From positions 2,617,001-2,681,000 of the forward strand of contig NZ_CP059732.1 in assembly GCF_014117325.1 (NCBI RefSeq): 64,000 nt of DNA, written 5' to 3'. This document shows positions 32,418-39,893 of this stretch, one piece after another; positions within the stretch are counted from its first letter, which is position 1, and every line of letters starts with the position of its first letter. The notes under the pieces were generated by a model, which did no database searches, was not told where the DNA came from, and worked only from the letters and a program-made list of their open reading frames with translations. A program made the translations under genes and the position numbers. This stretch comes from Spirosoma foliorum (GTDB taxonomy: Bacteria; Bacteroidota; Bacteroidia; Cytophagales; Spirosomataceae).

Positions 32418-32614
32418 CGGCGTAGTTGATAGGTGTACACGGATTGAATACTGCCATTTTTTTTCACGAATGAGCGACCAGCCCCGTCTTTACCGAAGAA
32501 AACAACACTATGTTGTTGCCCCTGGCTATCATAAAGAGTTAGGGTTTCGCCTTTCGTAAAGTTGCCTTTACGGGGCGCAACGAGGATTTTGGTGGTGATT
32601 AGGTGTGTGTTCAT
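32414..32614 (-). CDS. small beta-rich phage protein, paralogue of its neighbour
   Basis: 66 residues; see the pairing described for 32217-32417. It begins MNTHLITTKILVAPRKGNFT and ends VYTYQLRR. It likely arose by tandem duplication. Function unknown. Confidence 0.6.
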   Translation of the reverse strand: MNTHLITTKILVAPRKGNFTKGETLTLYDSQGQQHSVVFFGKDGAGRSFVKKNGSIQSVYTYQLRR

Positions 32615-32634
32615 TCGAGTAATGGAAGGGGGGT

Positions 32635-32736
32635 TTAATGATCAATAGCCTTTTTCAAGGCAGCATTAATCAGTTTAAGTGCATCACTTTTGAGGCTTTT
32701 TGCCGATTGAGGGTGGAGGTTGGAGGGTGTTGTCAT
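32635..32736 (-). CDS. 33-residue hypothetical phage peptide
   Basis: ATG at 32736 is 2 bases from the previous stop. The peptide (MTTPSNLHPQSAKSLKSDAL and on) ends in a helix NAALKKAIDH that resembles the end helix of the preceding protein. Too short for family assignment. Confidence 0.4.
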   Translation of the reverse strand: MTTPSNLHPQSAKSLKSDALKLINAALKKAIDH

Positions 32737-32738
32737 AG

Positions 32739-32951
32739 TTAGGCCTTGTTTAGCTCTTCAATGAGAATATCAGCCGCCCGAACAGCTCTTTTCGCTGAAT
32801 CGGCTACGCTTTCACCTGATGCTAATAATCCCTGCATGGCCATTGCGGCAAAATATTCACGCTTTGTAAGGGTCTGGGTATCAAACTCAGAATATCCGGT
32901 CGCGCTTACGAGTTGGTCAGGATGAGTTGGGAGGTGCTTTAGGTTGCCCAT
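32739..32951 (-). CDS. first small protein of the long leftward early operon
   Basis: 70 residues with KREYFAAMAMQGLLASGESV and a C-terminal helix (RAVRAADILIEELNKA), a pattern common in Bacteroidota phage early proteins of unknown role. It is the promoter-proximal gene, 350 bases downstream of the operator/promoter at 33302-33345. Confidence 0.65.
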   Translation of the reverse strand: MGNLKHLPTHPDQLVSATGYSEFDTQTLTKREYFAAMAMQGLLASGESVADSAKRAVRAADILIEELNKA

Positions 32952-33301
32952 GTTTTTTTGTAGTTTAAACTAAATCTGACCGGAGCGTTTTCACACCCCG
33001 GGCAGTCTCTTTGCCAAAAGAGTTTGTTAAGTGTAGGGTAAGCCTCCTCTGCGTTGACTGACTTGGAACAGTTACCCGAACGGGTAGTCGCATTAAGCTG
33101 TTATTCTCGCTGCCGTGTCCGAGACTTATGGTCGCTCGTGTCCGCCCTGGCGTCGCCAACCTTCCGGTCAGCAGTGATATGTTGGTTATCGTGCAGATTT
33201 AGTACTTGCGATCAGGGTGCTGCATTCGTTCGGTGCGCTTTCCGTCCGGGCCCTACCGGAGTCTATCCTGCTATCGTTGTGCTGTTTCTGATTTGATGAT
33301 T
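32952..33301. other. long leader of the early operon, no supported gene
   Basis: About 350 bases between the promoter and the first gene. Frames exist on both strands (33054-33296 plus, 32965-33159 minus), but neither looks protein-like. Composition is more GC-rich than the flanks. A structured leader with attenuation or antitermination is possible, or a decayed gene. Confidence 0.5.
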
Positions 33302-33345
33302 CAAAGGTATACAAACGTTTTGAGTAATACAAACAAACGCGTTAA
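33302..33345 (-). promoter_or_regulatory. leftward early promoter with repressor operator (module 1)
   Basis: On the minus strand a Bacteroidota -7 box TACCTTTG (33302-33309) lies 20 bases from a -33 TTTG (33330-33333), the consensus spacing. The -33 box is embedded in AGTAATACAAACAAACG (33323-33339, plus strand), which recurs exactly at 38358-38374 in an identical relation to a second promoter. A CAAACG half copy also lies at 33312-33317. This is the likely repressor binding site. Confidence 0.82.
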
Positions 33346-33445
33346 AAAATAGAAACATCTGTATTGAATTGACTATAAACATTTGTTTTACAGCTTTTTA
33401 TGATTTGCCTATCTCCAATCATTTTCGCACCTTGAAGCCTGGACA

Positions 33446-33473
33446 CAAAAAAGCCAGCCGGGGAAGGGCTGGC
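33446..33473 (-). terminator. terminator of the replication operon
   Basis: GCCAGCC (33453-33459) and GGCTGGC (33467-33473) arms; on the minus strand the stem is followed by six Ts (plus strand A-run 33447-33452). It lies 49 bases past the stop at 33522. Confidence 0.88.
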
Positions 33474-33521
33474 AGTTCACTTATAATTACATCTATTCCT
33501 AGTGCGGTAGAAAAGCCAGCT

Positions 33522-33878
33522 TCAACTGGAGACTTTAGTTGCAATACCACGCTCTAAATATCCTTGCCAAATTTCTCGACGTTTATATCCTGACTGCGAA
33601 TCATGGTAGGTTTCTCCGTTTTTTTTCATGCGAAGTCCGATATAAACCAAGTCCCATACCAGTTCGTCTAATGTTGAGAATGAGCGTAATTCTGCTGGCT
33701 CAATAATCTTATAGTTGTAATTATCAAACCTGACTATATCGCCTACTTTTAGTTTAGCGTGTTCCCTACGATACCCTTTTATAAGGTTGTCTATGTTTTG
33801 ATTAATACCCTGAGTGTACTTCCTTAAGGTGTCTTTCTCTAATTGTATTAATTCCTGATATTCTTTGAGTTCGATCAT
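33522..33878 (-). CDS. hypothetical phage protein, last gene of the replication operon
   Basis: 118 residues: an N-terminal coiled coil (IELKEYQELIQLEKDTLRKY) and a beta-rich middle with KVGDIVRFDNYNYKII, an SH3/KOW-like strand pattern. Function unknown. Confidence 0.62.
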   Translation of the reverse strand: MIELKEYQELIQLEKDTLRKYTQGINQNIDNLIKGYRREHAKLKVGDIVRFDNYNYKIIEPAELRSFSTLDELVWDLVYIGLRMKKNGETYHDSQSGYKRREIWQGYLERGIATKVSS

Positions 33879-33936
33879 GTTTTTAATTCGCGTCCGAGAA
33901 ATTTCGAGAAGTTATCATCTAAAATCTGTATTACGA

Positions 33937-34146
33937 TCACCTTTTATTGAAAAATCGCCTAATAATATATGATCTAGCGATTGATAAAAAGGTAAAAAGT
34001 ATTGTCACCATTCCCATTTGTGTATAATGCATTTTTACATTGCAAATCCAGTAAATAGGAGGAGAAAATACAAGCGTGACCAAAAACCCAATGAATACAT
34101 TAGTTATTGCTTCGATTAAAGAATCTTTTTTAGTTTGCATAACCAA
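33937..34146 (-). CDS. small two-helix membrane protein, DUF7220-like
   Basis: 69 residues starting QTKKDSLIEAITNVFIGFLV, then VFSPPIYWI and FTFLSIARSYIIRRFFNKR. This layout is very common in phages (two helices, S-x-x-R-S-Y-x-x-R-R-x-F end) and is catalogued as a domain of unknown function; the number is from memory. It overlaps the PP-loop gene by 17 bases. Confidence 0.75.
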   Translation of the reverse strand: MVMQTKKDSLIEAITNVFIGFLVTLVFSPPIYWICNVKMHYTQMGMVTILFTFLSIARSYIIRRFFNKR

Positions 34147-35215
34147 ATAGGCCCATTTGTGAGCAGGATCGTTTAGGTTTAAAAGGAATTTTCAGATAAA
34201 GCAATACAATACCTAATCCGCATTTATTGATAATCACATCGTAATATTTGGGATGAGAAATACCTAATCGCTGAATGCGATTGTTTTTCGACTTATCTTC
34301 CAGATGAAGACCAAACATGCAAAACGTGCAACCTGTACGTGTCTCAGCGGGAAGCGTTTCTATTTGAAAAGAACCGTCCAATTGCTCAACTGGCTGGGTT
34401 CGATCGTAATACACCCCGGCAAACCGCAAGCCAAATCGGTTGTGATATTCCCATACATCGGCATCGGTGAAAATGCTAAATGGGCGACACTTGACTTTCC
34501 CTTTTTCATAACTCGTACAACCTGTTTTTAGGTAAGAGGCTAGTCGATCTGACGATTCGCCAACGGTCGTAAATACAATCGGATAACGACCCGTTTCTTT
34601 TTCATACCGACGAAATGGCTCTTTTTTGAAGATGTTGCAGCACTGATCAGAAACCAGAAAAGGGGCGGTCAGTAGCTTCTTCCATTTATCCGGCAGTTTT
34701 GACGCGCAACTAAACGAGCCATCCTTTTTAATTCCATTCAGATAAAGATTTTTAGTCGCTTCATTTTTTGGAGATGGGTTAGTAATGTAGTTCTTTAGCC
34801 GTGCTACCTGCATCGCTATTTTCTTACTCCCAACCGCTACGCCTACCTCTTTAATGACCCGAGTGAAGCCCATTTTAGGCTTGAGGATAACCACATTAGG
34901 AAATTGCTTAACATGATCAACGATTTCGGGAAACTCTAAGCCAGTATTACAGAAGACTTTCATCGGTGCAGGTTGCTTTTTAATCCAGGCAGCAAGGCCA
35001 ATGGGCAACAAATAGGAAAACTCGCCTGAATGGAGTTTATCGATTATATCAAATCCAACCTGAGAATCTTTTCCACCCGAAAAGCTACCGTACACCATTC
35101 CATCAAAATCCTGATAGAAATCAACGTATGTTTCGGCGAAGTGAATAAGTTTCTGCTCAAGCGACCAGTTAAGACGTATTTCCAGTTCAGCTCGGGTTAA
35201 TTTATAAAAGGTCAT
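34130..35215 (-). CDS. PP-loop ATPase, PAPS-reductase/DndC-like phage protein
   Basis: 361 residues from the ATG at 35215, which is one base from the preceding stop. PP-loop motif SGGKDS at 46-51, then Cys-rich segments DQCCNIFKKEPFRRYEKETG, KTGCTS..KVKCRPF and TGCTFCMFG that could hold an iron-sulfur cluster. DADVWEY is the typical substrate loop. Phage members of this family are annotated as PAPS reductase but lack sulfite-assimilation partners; they may sulfur-modify nucleic acid or act with a nuclease. No DndD/E partner is seen, so the substrate is open. Confidence 0.82.
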   Translation of the reverse strand: MTFYKLTRAELEIRLNWSLEQKLIHFAETYVDFYQDFDGMVYGSFSGGKDSQVGFDIIDKLHSGEFSYLLPIGLAAWIKKQPAPMKVFCNTGLEFPEIVDHVKQFPNVVILKPKMGFTRVIKEVGVAVGSKKIAMQVARLKNYITNPSPKNEATKNLYLNGIKKDGSFSCASKLPDKWKKLLTAPFLVSDQCCNIFKKEPFRRYEKETGRYPIVFTTVGESSDRLASYLKTGCTSYEKGKVKCRPFSIFTDADVWEYHNRFGLRFAGVYYDRTQPVEQLDGSFQIETLPAETRTGCTFCMFGLHLEDKSKNNRIQRLGISHPKYYDVIINKCGLGIVLLYLKIPFKPKRSCSQMGLFGYAN

Positions 35216-35216
35216 C

Positions 35217-35483
35217 TCATTTCTTCGGTTTAAATCCCCTATTCCTTTCCTGTGCCAGCCACTCACTAAATGCTTCTTCTAGTCCTTCGTATCCGTCGTA
35301 GCAAATCGCATCGGGTAGTTGATCGACAAAGGCTTCTCGCTGGGCGAATGTGCCTATCTTTATAGCCATTGTCGCATCCTCTCCGTCGATATGCAGTTTC
35401 TTTTGCAGCCAGATAATTTTCTTGGCTCTTGGGTGGATACCCGACATTGAGCCATAATGAGGCAGTCTATCGTTACTTATCAT
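35217..35483 (-). CDS. hypothetical phage protein upstream of the PP-loop gene
   Basis: 88 residues with IHPRAKKIIWLQKKLHIDGE and a helical acidic C-terminus ending in FKPKK. ATGA overlap with the nuclease gene. No recognised domain. Confidence 0.6.
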   Translation of the reverse strand: MISNDRLPHYGSMSGIHPRAKKIIWLQKKLHIDGEDATMAIKIGTFAQREAFVDQLPDAICYDGYEGLEEAFSEWLAQERNRGFKPKK

Positions 35484-36154
35484 GTCAATTCCAGTTGGTA
35501 GCCTTTTATGTGCTTATCGATAAATTCCTGTTTCTCCTTAAGTTCTCTTTTTAAATCAGTGATTTTATTTCTGTTATTTATTGATTGCCAATAAAACTTT
35601 TCCAGTAGTACTGATCTCAAATCCTGTTTATTTTTATGAAGGAGCTTTGCTTCACGCTCAACTCTTATTGAATTAGATATACCCCAATAACTTTCTGTTT
35701 TATGTAAGTATAATACCCCGGCATAATCAGGAATATCCTTTGGGTCAACCAATCCTACTGGCATTGCGTAGTAAAATCTATTCGGAATACTTTCGTTAAC
35801 TTTCACAGGTTCAATGCTACTCGCTATTCCATCTAATTTCTGATATTTTCCATCAACCATTCCATATCTTTCTTCGCCTCTGAATCTATAAATATTTTCC
35901 TGTTTATGACCCTTTAGCAACTTGTGTTTTTCGGTCTTTTTAAAATCAGCGAAAAAATCAGAACGAGATATTTTTATTTCCACCTCTATCGAATACCCTG
36001 CTTTTGTTTGACAAAAGAAGTCGGACTCCCAACGATATATATAGCTATTGGCAATTCGGTAATAGTTTTGAGCAAAGTGTCTAAATACAGCTGAATATAT
36101 GTGTGCTGATGCTGGCTCTATTGGCGAAGGTTTTGAGTTGTTTGGATAGTCCAT
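35480..36154 (-). CDS. PD-(D/E)xK family nuclease-like protein (second copy)
   Basis: 225 residues from the ATG at 36154, two bases after the helicase-loader stop. The active-site pattern is WESD (D45) and VEIK (E59, K61) followed by ISRSDFFADFKKTEKHK. The later YYAMPVGLVDPKDIPDYAGV matches the RFYCCPTGLLTVEDLPEKWG part of the 23699 protein, showing both belong to one family. The C-terminal coiled coil is different. Likely acts on DNA together with the replication proteins; exact role unknown. Confidence 0.78.
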   Translation of the reverse strand: MDYPNNSKPSPIEPASAHIYSAVFRHFAQNYYRIANSYIYRWESDFFCQTKAGYSIEVEIKISRSDFFADFKKTEKHKLLKGHKQENIYRFRGEERYGMVDGKYQKLDGIASSIEPVKVNESIPNRFYYAMPVGLVDPKDIPDYAGVLYLHKTESYWGISNSIRVEREAKLLHKNKQDLRSVLLEKFYWQSINNRNKITDLKRELKEKQEFIDKHIKGYQLELT

Positions 36155-36155
36155 A

Positions 36156-37133
36156 TCATCCCCGTTTGCTGTCGCCTGGAAGTAAAATAACCTCGAACAT
36201 ATCATTGAATCGGTCGAGTATCCGACTGCCGTAGAGATGAACAAGTTGATCTTCTAGGGCTGTTTCGCTGTCACCTTGCCCTAAATTGCTTGTTACGTGG
36301 GTTACCTGTCCGAATCGATCAAAAGCGATATACCGTTCAGATAGTAATTCATCAATCGGATTTTCGGCATTGGTGTAGGAGATAATAACCTGCTTCTCTT
36401 CGCCTAAATCATCCAATAACAAGTGATTGCGCGAATACTTAATTACTGGGTCGTTTTTTTTATCCTTACTTTCTTTGTGATTTTTCCATGCAGTGACGAA
36501 CGTTTTAGTTGAAACCTCATCGAACTGCATATCTGGAATAGGAGCTATCTTACACAAGGTTTGCATGGCGCGAAACAAGAATGTCTTTCCTGGTCCGTAT
36601 CCACCATAAACAAATAACCCCTTGTGGAGTGCATACGGACATTGTGGATCTCCGATGAAATACTTAATCACATTATCAAGTACTTCCCTTTGTTCGTCAG
36701 TAAACCAGCTTGCCTTGTTTTTTCGAGAAAGCTCAAGGCCATATATTTTCTCAACAACGACACTGGCAATCTCAAAGGATAATACCTGCTGACGGTAATT
36801 AACTTTGATAGTCTGGTCAAGTCGAGATAAAATAGCTTCTAACTGTGTAGGCGTTCTATTGGCTTCGGCTACGCGTTGACGGTCTGCCTTGCCTTTCTCC
36901 GTTAATTTTGACTCGTCAACTGGTTTAAAAAAGCTACCCTTACTTGATAGCCTTTCAAGTGCCTTCCTATGGGCATCGTTATACGCTTTCTGAGTCTCTT
37001 CATCAGGTATTCCCAATCCCCGCTTTATCTCTTCGTCCGAATGCCTGAGGTCTATAAGTGGCTCCTGGGGGAATGATAGCTCCTTGTCCGTAGGGGTTGG
37101 TGGTGCCATGCTTGGAGTTTGAGGTAATGCCAT
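36156..37133 (-). CDS. DnaC/IstB-like helicase loader ATPase
   Basis: 325 residues. Walker A GGYGPGKT at 177-184 (with Pro in place of the usual second Gly context), Walker B LLLDDLGEE near 240, sensor-like ITHVTSNLGQGD (HVTSN) near 280 and an Arg-rich end, RILDRFNDMFEVILL. It would load the replicative helicase at the phage origin. Residues 1-100 are a helical helicase-binding region. The annotated ATG overlaps the initiator frame by 130 bases; a downstream start is possible. Confidence 0.85.
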   Translation of the reverse strand: MALPQTPSMAPPTPTDKELSFPQEPLIDLRHSDEEIKRGLGIPDEETQKAYNDAHRKALERLSSKGSFFKPVDESKLTEKGKADRQRVAEANRTPTQLEAILSRLDQTIKVNYRQQVLSFEIASVVVEKIYGLELSRKNKASWFTDEQREVLDNVIKYFIGDPQCPYALHKGLFVYGGYGPGKTFLFRAMQTLCKIAPIPDMQFDEVSTKTFVTAWKNHKESKDKKNDPVIKYSRNHLLLDDLGEEKQVIISYTNAENPIDELLSERYIAFDRFGQVTHVTSNLGQGDSETALEDQLVHLYGSRILDRFNDMFEVILLPGDSKRG

Positions 37134-37326
37134 TGGATTGAGTGTTGAATTTTTCTGGAAATAGCCCTTGATAGTTATTGCTTATAGAATTTTCAATACA
37201 AGCTTTCAATTGTTCCTCACTAAGGCTCGATAATTTTTCGAGCTGAAGCTTTATTGATTGTGGCTGCATATTTTTCCCTGCCTTTTTTCGATAGAACTTC
37301 ATCCAGTCTTCATATAGCCTACACAT
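37003..37326 (-). CDS. phage replication initiator, C-terminal part (frameshifted)
   Basis: The frame is open upstream of its first ATG and reads SDWNPAMCRLYEDWMKFYRK, a natural continuation of the RAAPFP end of the 37319-37975 frame. It then has LEKLSSLSEEQLKACIENSI and NNYQGLFPEKF, the typical tail of Bacteroidota phage O-like initiators. One extra base in the TTTCCCTTCC stretch near 37340-37350 splits the gene. Confidence 0.72.
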   Translation of the reverse strand: MCRLYEDWMKFYRKKAGKNMQPQSIKLQLEKLSSLSEEQLKACIENSISNNYQGLFPEKFNTQSNGITSNSKHGTTNPYGQGAIIPPGATYRPQAFGRRDKAGIGNT

Positions 37327-37975
37327 GGCTGGGTTCCAATCGGAAGGGAAAGGGGGCGGCCCGGAACTGGGGGTTTGGGTTCTTTTTTTTTTCGGCTTTT
37401 ATGAATGCTTCGTAAGTAGCCTTATTTTTATAAATCCCATCAGTCAATTTTAACACTGACCAGAAAAGCGCCTTAGCGCCTTTTTTTTCTTTAAAAACCT
37501 TTTCAGTTTTATTCTCTTCTTTATTTTCCTCTTTATTATCAATCCTATATATAAGCTCTTTAAAATTTTGAAAGAGGCTATATAAAATATTTAAATAGGG
37601 TCTTTCAATTTCTTTAAGAGCCTCTTTAAAATTCTTATATAGGGTCTTAAAGATTTTTAAAGAGGCAACGTCACCCTCTTTAAGATTTTTAAAGAGGGTG
37701 TTTAAGGATTTTAAAGAGGGGTACATCTGGCGCTTATTGCCTTGTTCTTTTCCATCTTCAATATGGATATACCCTTTTTTTTGCAACCGGGTCAGAGTTG
37801 TGCTGATGGTTGTCACGGTCACGCCCGTTTGCCGGGAGAGATAGTCGTTTTTTGCCCGACATTCTCCGTCTCGCGAAAGCATGATTACCTGAGACAATAC
37901 CACCTTTTCCGACAGGTTGAGGCCAGTTAGGCCTAATACCGTAGCCGGTAGCCAGATACCACTAAAATCATTCAT
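37319..37975 (-). CDS. phage replication initiator, N-terminal winged-helix part (O-like, frameshifted)
   Basis: Residues 1-90 form a winged helix (LNLSEKVVLSQVIMLSRDGE, then RQTGVTVTTISTTLTRLQKK) as in HTH_36 and phage O proteins that bind origin DNA. Residues about 90-150 are a heptad-like stretch encoded by the iteron array. A Lys/Glu linker follows. The C-terminal domain is in the shifted frame 37003-37326. It is the third of the replication operon's genes with the loader downstream, as in lambda O-P. Full length would be about 320 residues. Confidence 0.82.
   Translation of the reverse strand: MNDFSGIWLPATVLGLTGLNLSEKVVLSQVIMLSRDGECRAKNDYLSRQTGVTVTTISTTLTRLQKKGYIHIEDGKEQGNKRQMYPSLKSLNTLFKNLKEGDVASLKIFKTLYKNFKEALKEIERPYLNILYSLFQNFKELIYRIDNKEENKEENKTEKVFKEKKGAKALFWSVLKLTDGIYKNKATYEAFIKAEKKKNPNPQFRAAPFPFRLEPSHV
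37556..37720. repeat. iteron array, likely phage replication origin
   Basis: Seven copies of a 21-22 bp unit with consensus CTCTTTAAAATTTTTAAAGAG: at about 37556, 37580, 37601, 37622, 37644, 37676 and 37699. The best copy (37676-37696) is a perfect palindrome with 8-base arms CTCTTTAA and TTAAAGAG. The array is AT-rich and inside the initiator gene, as lambda ori is inside O. Encoded protein shows the same period as S/L-L-K/F-x-x-F/L-K repeats. Confidence 0.85.
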
Positions 37976-37983
37976 GGGTTAAG

Positions 37984-38259
37984 CTAGTCTACCTCTACAA
38001 GTTCCTTAATATTGGCCGTCAAAACTGGCTCTTGATCTTTTATTTTCTTGCGGTCAGCAATAACCTCTACGATCGCATCCCAAATCGCGTCTTGATTTCT
38101 GAGTTCAGTAACCACTAAACGAATGTAGCTAGGAGCATATAAACGAATCTTGCGTTTTGCAAGTACACTCAACACTTCTGTTGTGTAGCTAAACTGCGTT
38201 ATTTTGCCGCTTAACAACTTTTTGGCCTCTTCCGAGTATTTACCTGTTGCAGCTTTCAT
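37984..38259 (-). CDS. hypothetical phage early protein, first gene of the replication operon
   Basis: 91 residues, basic, starting MKAATGKYSEEAKKLLSGK, with IRLYAPSYIRLVVTELRNQD. It lies just downstream of the second early promoter. Similar small proteins precede O-like genes in Bacteroidota phages; a CII-like or DNA-binding role is possible but not shown. Confidence 0.65.
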   Translation of the reverse strand: MKAATGKYSEEAKKLLSGKITQFSYTTEVLSVLAKRKIRLYAPSYIRLVVTELRNQDAIWDAIVEVIADRKKIKDQEPVLTANIKELVEVD

Positions 38260-38278
38260 ATGTATTGTTTACGTTTGC

Positions 38279-38375
38279 AATGCGTTTGTTTGTGATACCA
38301 AAAACGTTTACAACAAAAATGTTGTAGTTTTTATGACAAATCTAAACAAACGTATTTAGTAATACAAACAAACGT
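38279..38375. promoter_or_regulatory. divergent control region: leftward promoter and operators (module 2)
   Basis: Minus strand -7 TAGATTTG (38337-38344) and -33 TTTG (38365-38368) with a 20-base spacer. The -33 lies in AGTAATACAAACAAACG (38358-38374), identical to the site at 33323-33339. An inverted copy, TGCGTTTGTTTGTGATACC, lies at 38281-38299 nearer the replication operon start. ACAAC/GTTGT arms (38310-38326) form another small palindrome. This is an immunity-type control region between repressor and early genes. Confidence 0.8.
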
Positions 38376-38394
38376 TGTTAAATAATGAAAAACT

Positions 38395-38991
38395 ATGCAA
38401 CCGATCAAAGAGAGGCTTAAGGCGAAAATCCTACCTTATTACTACGATGTAGAAAAGGAGGAAATGAAGAAAGGGATAGGAGATTTTTCGAAAAAGGTTG
38501 GAATAGGCGTACAAAGTTTGCGTGATCTCGCAAGTGGTCGTAGTACTCTTACCTTGGACCAATTGTTGTCGTTCTCTAGGGCATTTCCTGGTGATTTTGA
38601 TGAATTGCTAGAGGAGGCATTCAGCATTCACCCTTCATCGAATAGTAAAGAGACTACACAGTCCTCCGTTGATCAGGAGGACTGGAAGGCCTTATTCTAT
38701 AACGAACGCGCTGAACGCATTCAATTAAGTAGGCTAAATGAGAAGCTTACGCTTGAAGTATTGGAACGCCAGGGGAAAATGCAGGACAATGACGATTCCC
38801 CGGTAAAGTTAGGGGCAAGTAGCTGGTCCACCGTCAAGGATGTTATTCGCAAACAGGAACAGGATTTCATTGCAGCCGAAGCCGACCGTCAAACGATCGG
38901 CTATAAACCTTCATATCTTGAAAAGAGGAATGAAGGTAAGGTGCTGCCGATGTATGTCTATACAAATTCTGTTCGCGCATTGCATTACTAA
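38395..38991 (+). CDS. phage repressor-type HTH regulator
   Basis: 198 residues. Residues about 20-70 hold an XRE-like helix-turn-helix (IGDFSKKVGIGVQSLRDLAS, then LTLDQLLSFSRAFPGDFDEL). A coiled-coil-like linker (ERAERIQLSRLNEKLTLEVL) could dimerise it. There is no S24 cleavage domain. It is divergent from the replication operon and separated by the operator region, so it is the best candidate for the lysogeny repressor acting on both early promoters. Confidence 0.78.
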   Translation: MQPIKERLKAKILPYYYDVEKEEMKKGIGDFSKKVGIGVQSLRDLASGRSTLTLDQLLSFSRAFPGDFDELLEEAFSIHPSSNSKETTQSSVDQEDWKALFYNERAERIQLSRLNEKLTLEVLERQGKMQDNDDSPVKLGASSWSTVKDVIRKQEQDFIAAEADRQTIGYKPSYLEKRNEGKVLPMYVYTNSVRALHY

Positions 38992-39196
38992 GCGGGCTAC
39001 TTGTCAGACGGCGCTACGGGCGCTGTCGGTGGAAGATAAATGAGCGGATAGGAGGGGAGTTACACACAGATAAAACAACTTCTGTTTTTCCCAACCTTAA
39101 AAACCGCCAAATTTGCAAATTAAGACATATTGAGTCGCGTTGTATTCAGTACCTCGCTCTCTGCTGAAAGGACTGTTAATCTTCTTGATGTCCACC

Positions 39197-39225
39197 AAAA
39201 GCCCGCTAAAAACGGGCTTTTTTGT
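39197..39225 (+). terminator. Rho-independent terminator
   Basis: AAAAGCCCG (39197-39205) and CGGGCTTTT (39213-39221) arms followed by more Ts. It lies 206 bases beyond the repressor stop; the sequence between shows no gene. A TTGATGTCCACC string abuts it and recurs 89 bases later. Confidence 0.85.
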
Positions 39226-39670
39226 TTTTTCTTCTGAAAATCATAATTCCCCCGCCTGCCTTCACCCACATCATTGATGTCCACCTTTTGGTTCTAATCC
39301 AGAGTAGCCAGATCTACCTCATCCAGATTCATCAGCTGCTCCAGGTAGTACATCCGTGTTCGCATGGTCTCTACCGCTGGCCAGAACGTAGCGACCGGCT
39401 AGTTAAACTACTGCGCTCTGCTTGCACGATGTAGTTATCTAGTGTTTGGGGTGCATCTCGGTTGTTGTTAAGCCATTCGGCCCTAGTATCTCCCGAATAG
39501 CCGCTTGCTGCTTCCATTGTTTGGGTTTTTTCGGAAAGCTAATCGGGTGTGATGTGACCAAAAGGACAGGAAGACCTATACTGCCGCAAAAAAAAACCAC
39601 GGCTGGCTAATCGTGGATTTAGTAGTAACACTTGTTTAAAGTCAACTCAGATTTTGACCCTGCAAAGGAT
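39226..39670. other. gene-poor stretch at the probable right end of the prophage
   Basis: No intact gene. TTGATGTCCACC occurs at 39185-39196 and 39274-39285. On the minus strand short open stretches such as MRTRMYYLEQLMNLDEVDLA (about 39300-39370) look like worn-down coding sequence. The prophage boundary may be here, but no integrase or att pair is visible to prove it. Confidence 0.45.
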
Positions 39671-39865
39671 TCAGTTTTTGTGCAGGTTAGCGTAGACTAT
39701 AGCTCTATTCAAACCACGCCAGACCATTAAAGGATTATCTTGGTTAATTTCAACATGGAAGTTTTCACCCGTTAGTCCAATGGATTGAAGATAGTCTACC
39801 TCAGCAGATGTTATTCTATCGTCTACACCCTTGAAATTATAAGTTAAAAACATACTTCCCTTCAA
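39671..39865 (-). CDS. C-terminal part of a split lipoprotein
   Basis: The 64 residues (FLTYNFKGVDDRITSAEVDY...ANLHKN) are not typical of a protein start. The same frame is open upstream to about 39915 with YLPIYAKIYPIQNNSKLKGS, so it probably continues the lipoprotein frame 39894-40223 after a one-base change within the GTACCTACCTATC stretch near 39905-39915. Confidence 0.5.
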   Translation of the reverse strand: MKGSMFLTYNFKGVDDRITSAEVDYLQSIGLTGENFHVEINQDNPLMVWRGLNRAIVYANLHKN

Positions 39866-39893
39866 CTTAGAGTTGTTCTGAATAGGATAGATT

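Noticed and set aside
33054..33296. 80-codon plus-strand frame in the leader of the early operon
   Set aside because: Many Cys/Arg/Ser from GC-rich DNA, no start signal, and no related pattern; treated as leader.
1..39000. Search for a phage integrase or transposase for the prophage
   Set aside because: No tyrosine or serine integrase is visible in the phage part; the serine recombinase at 52227 is beyond the mobilization module and cannot be assigned to the phage.
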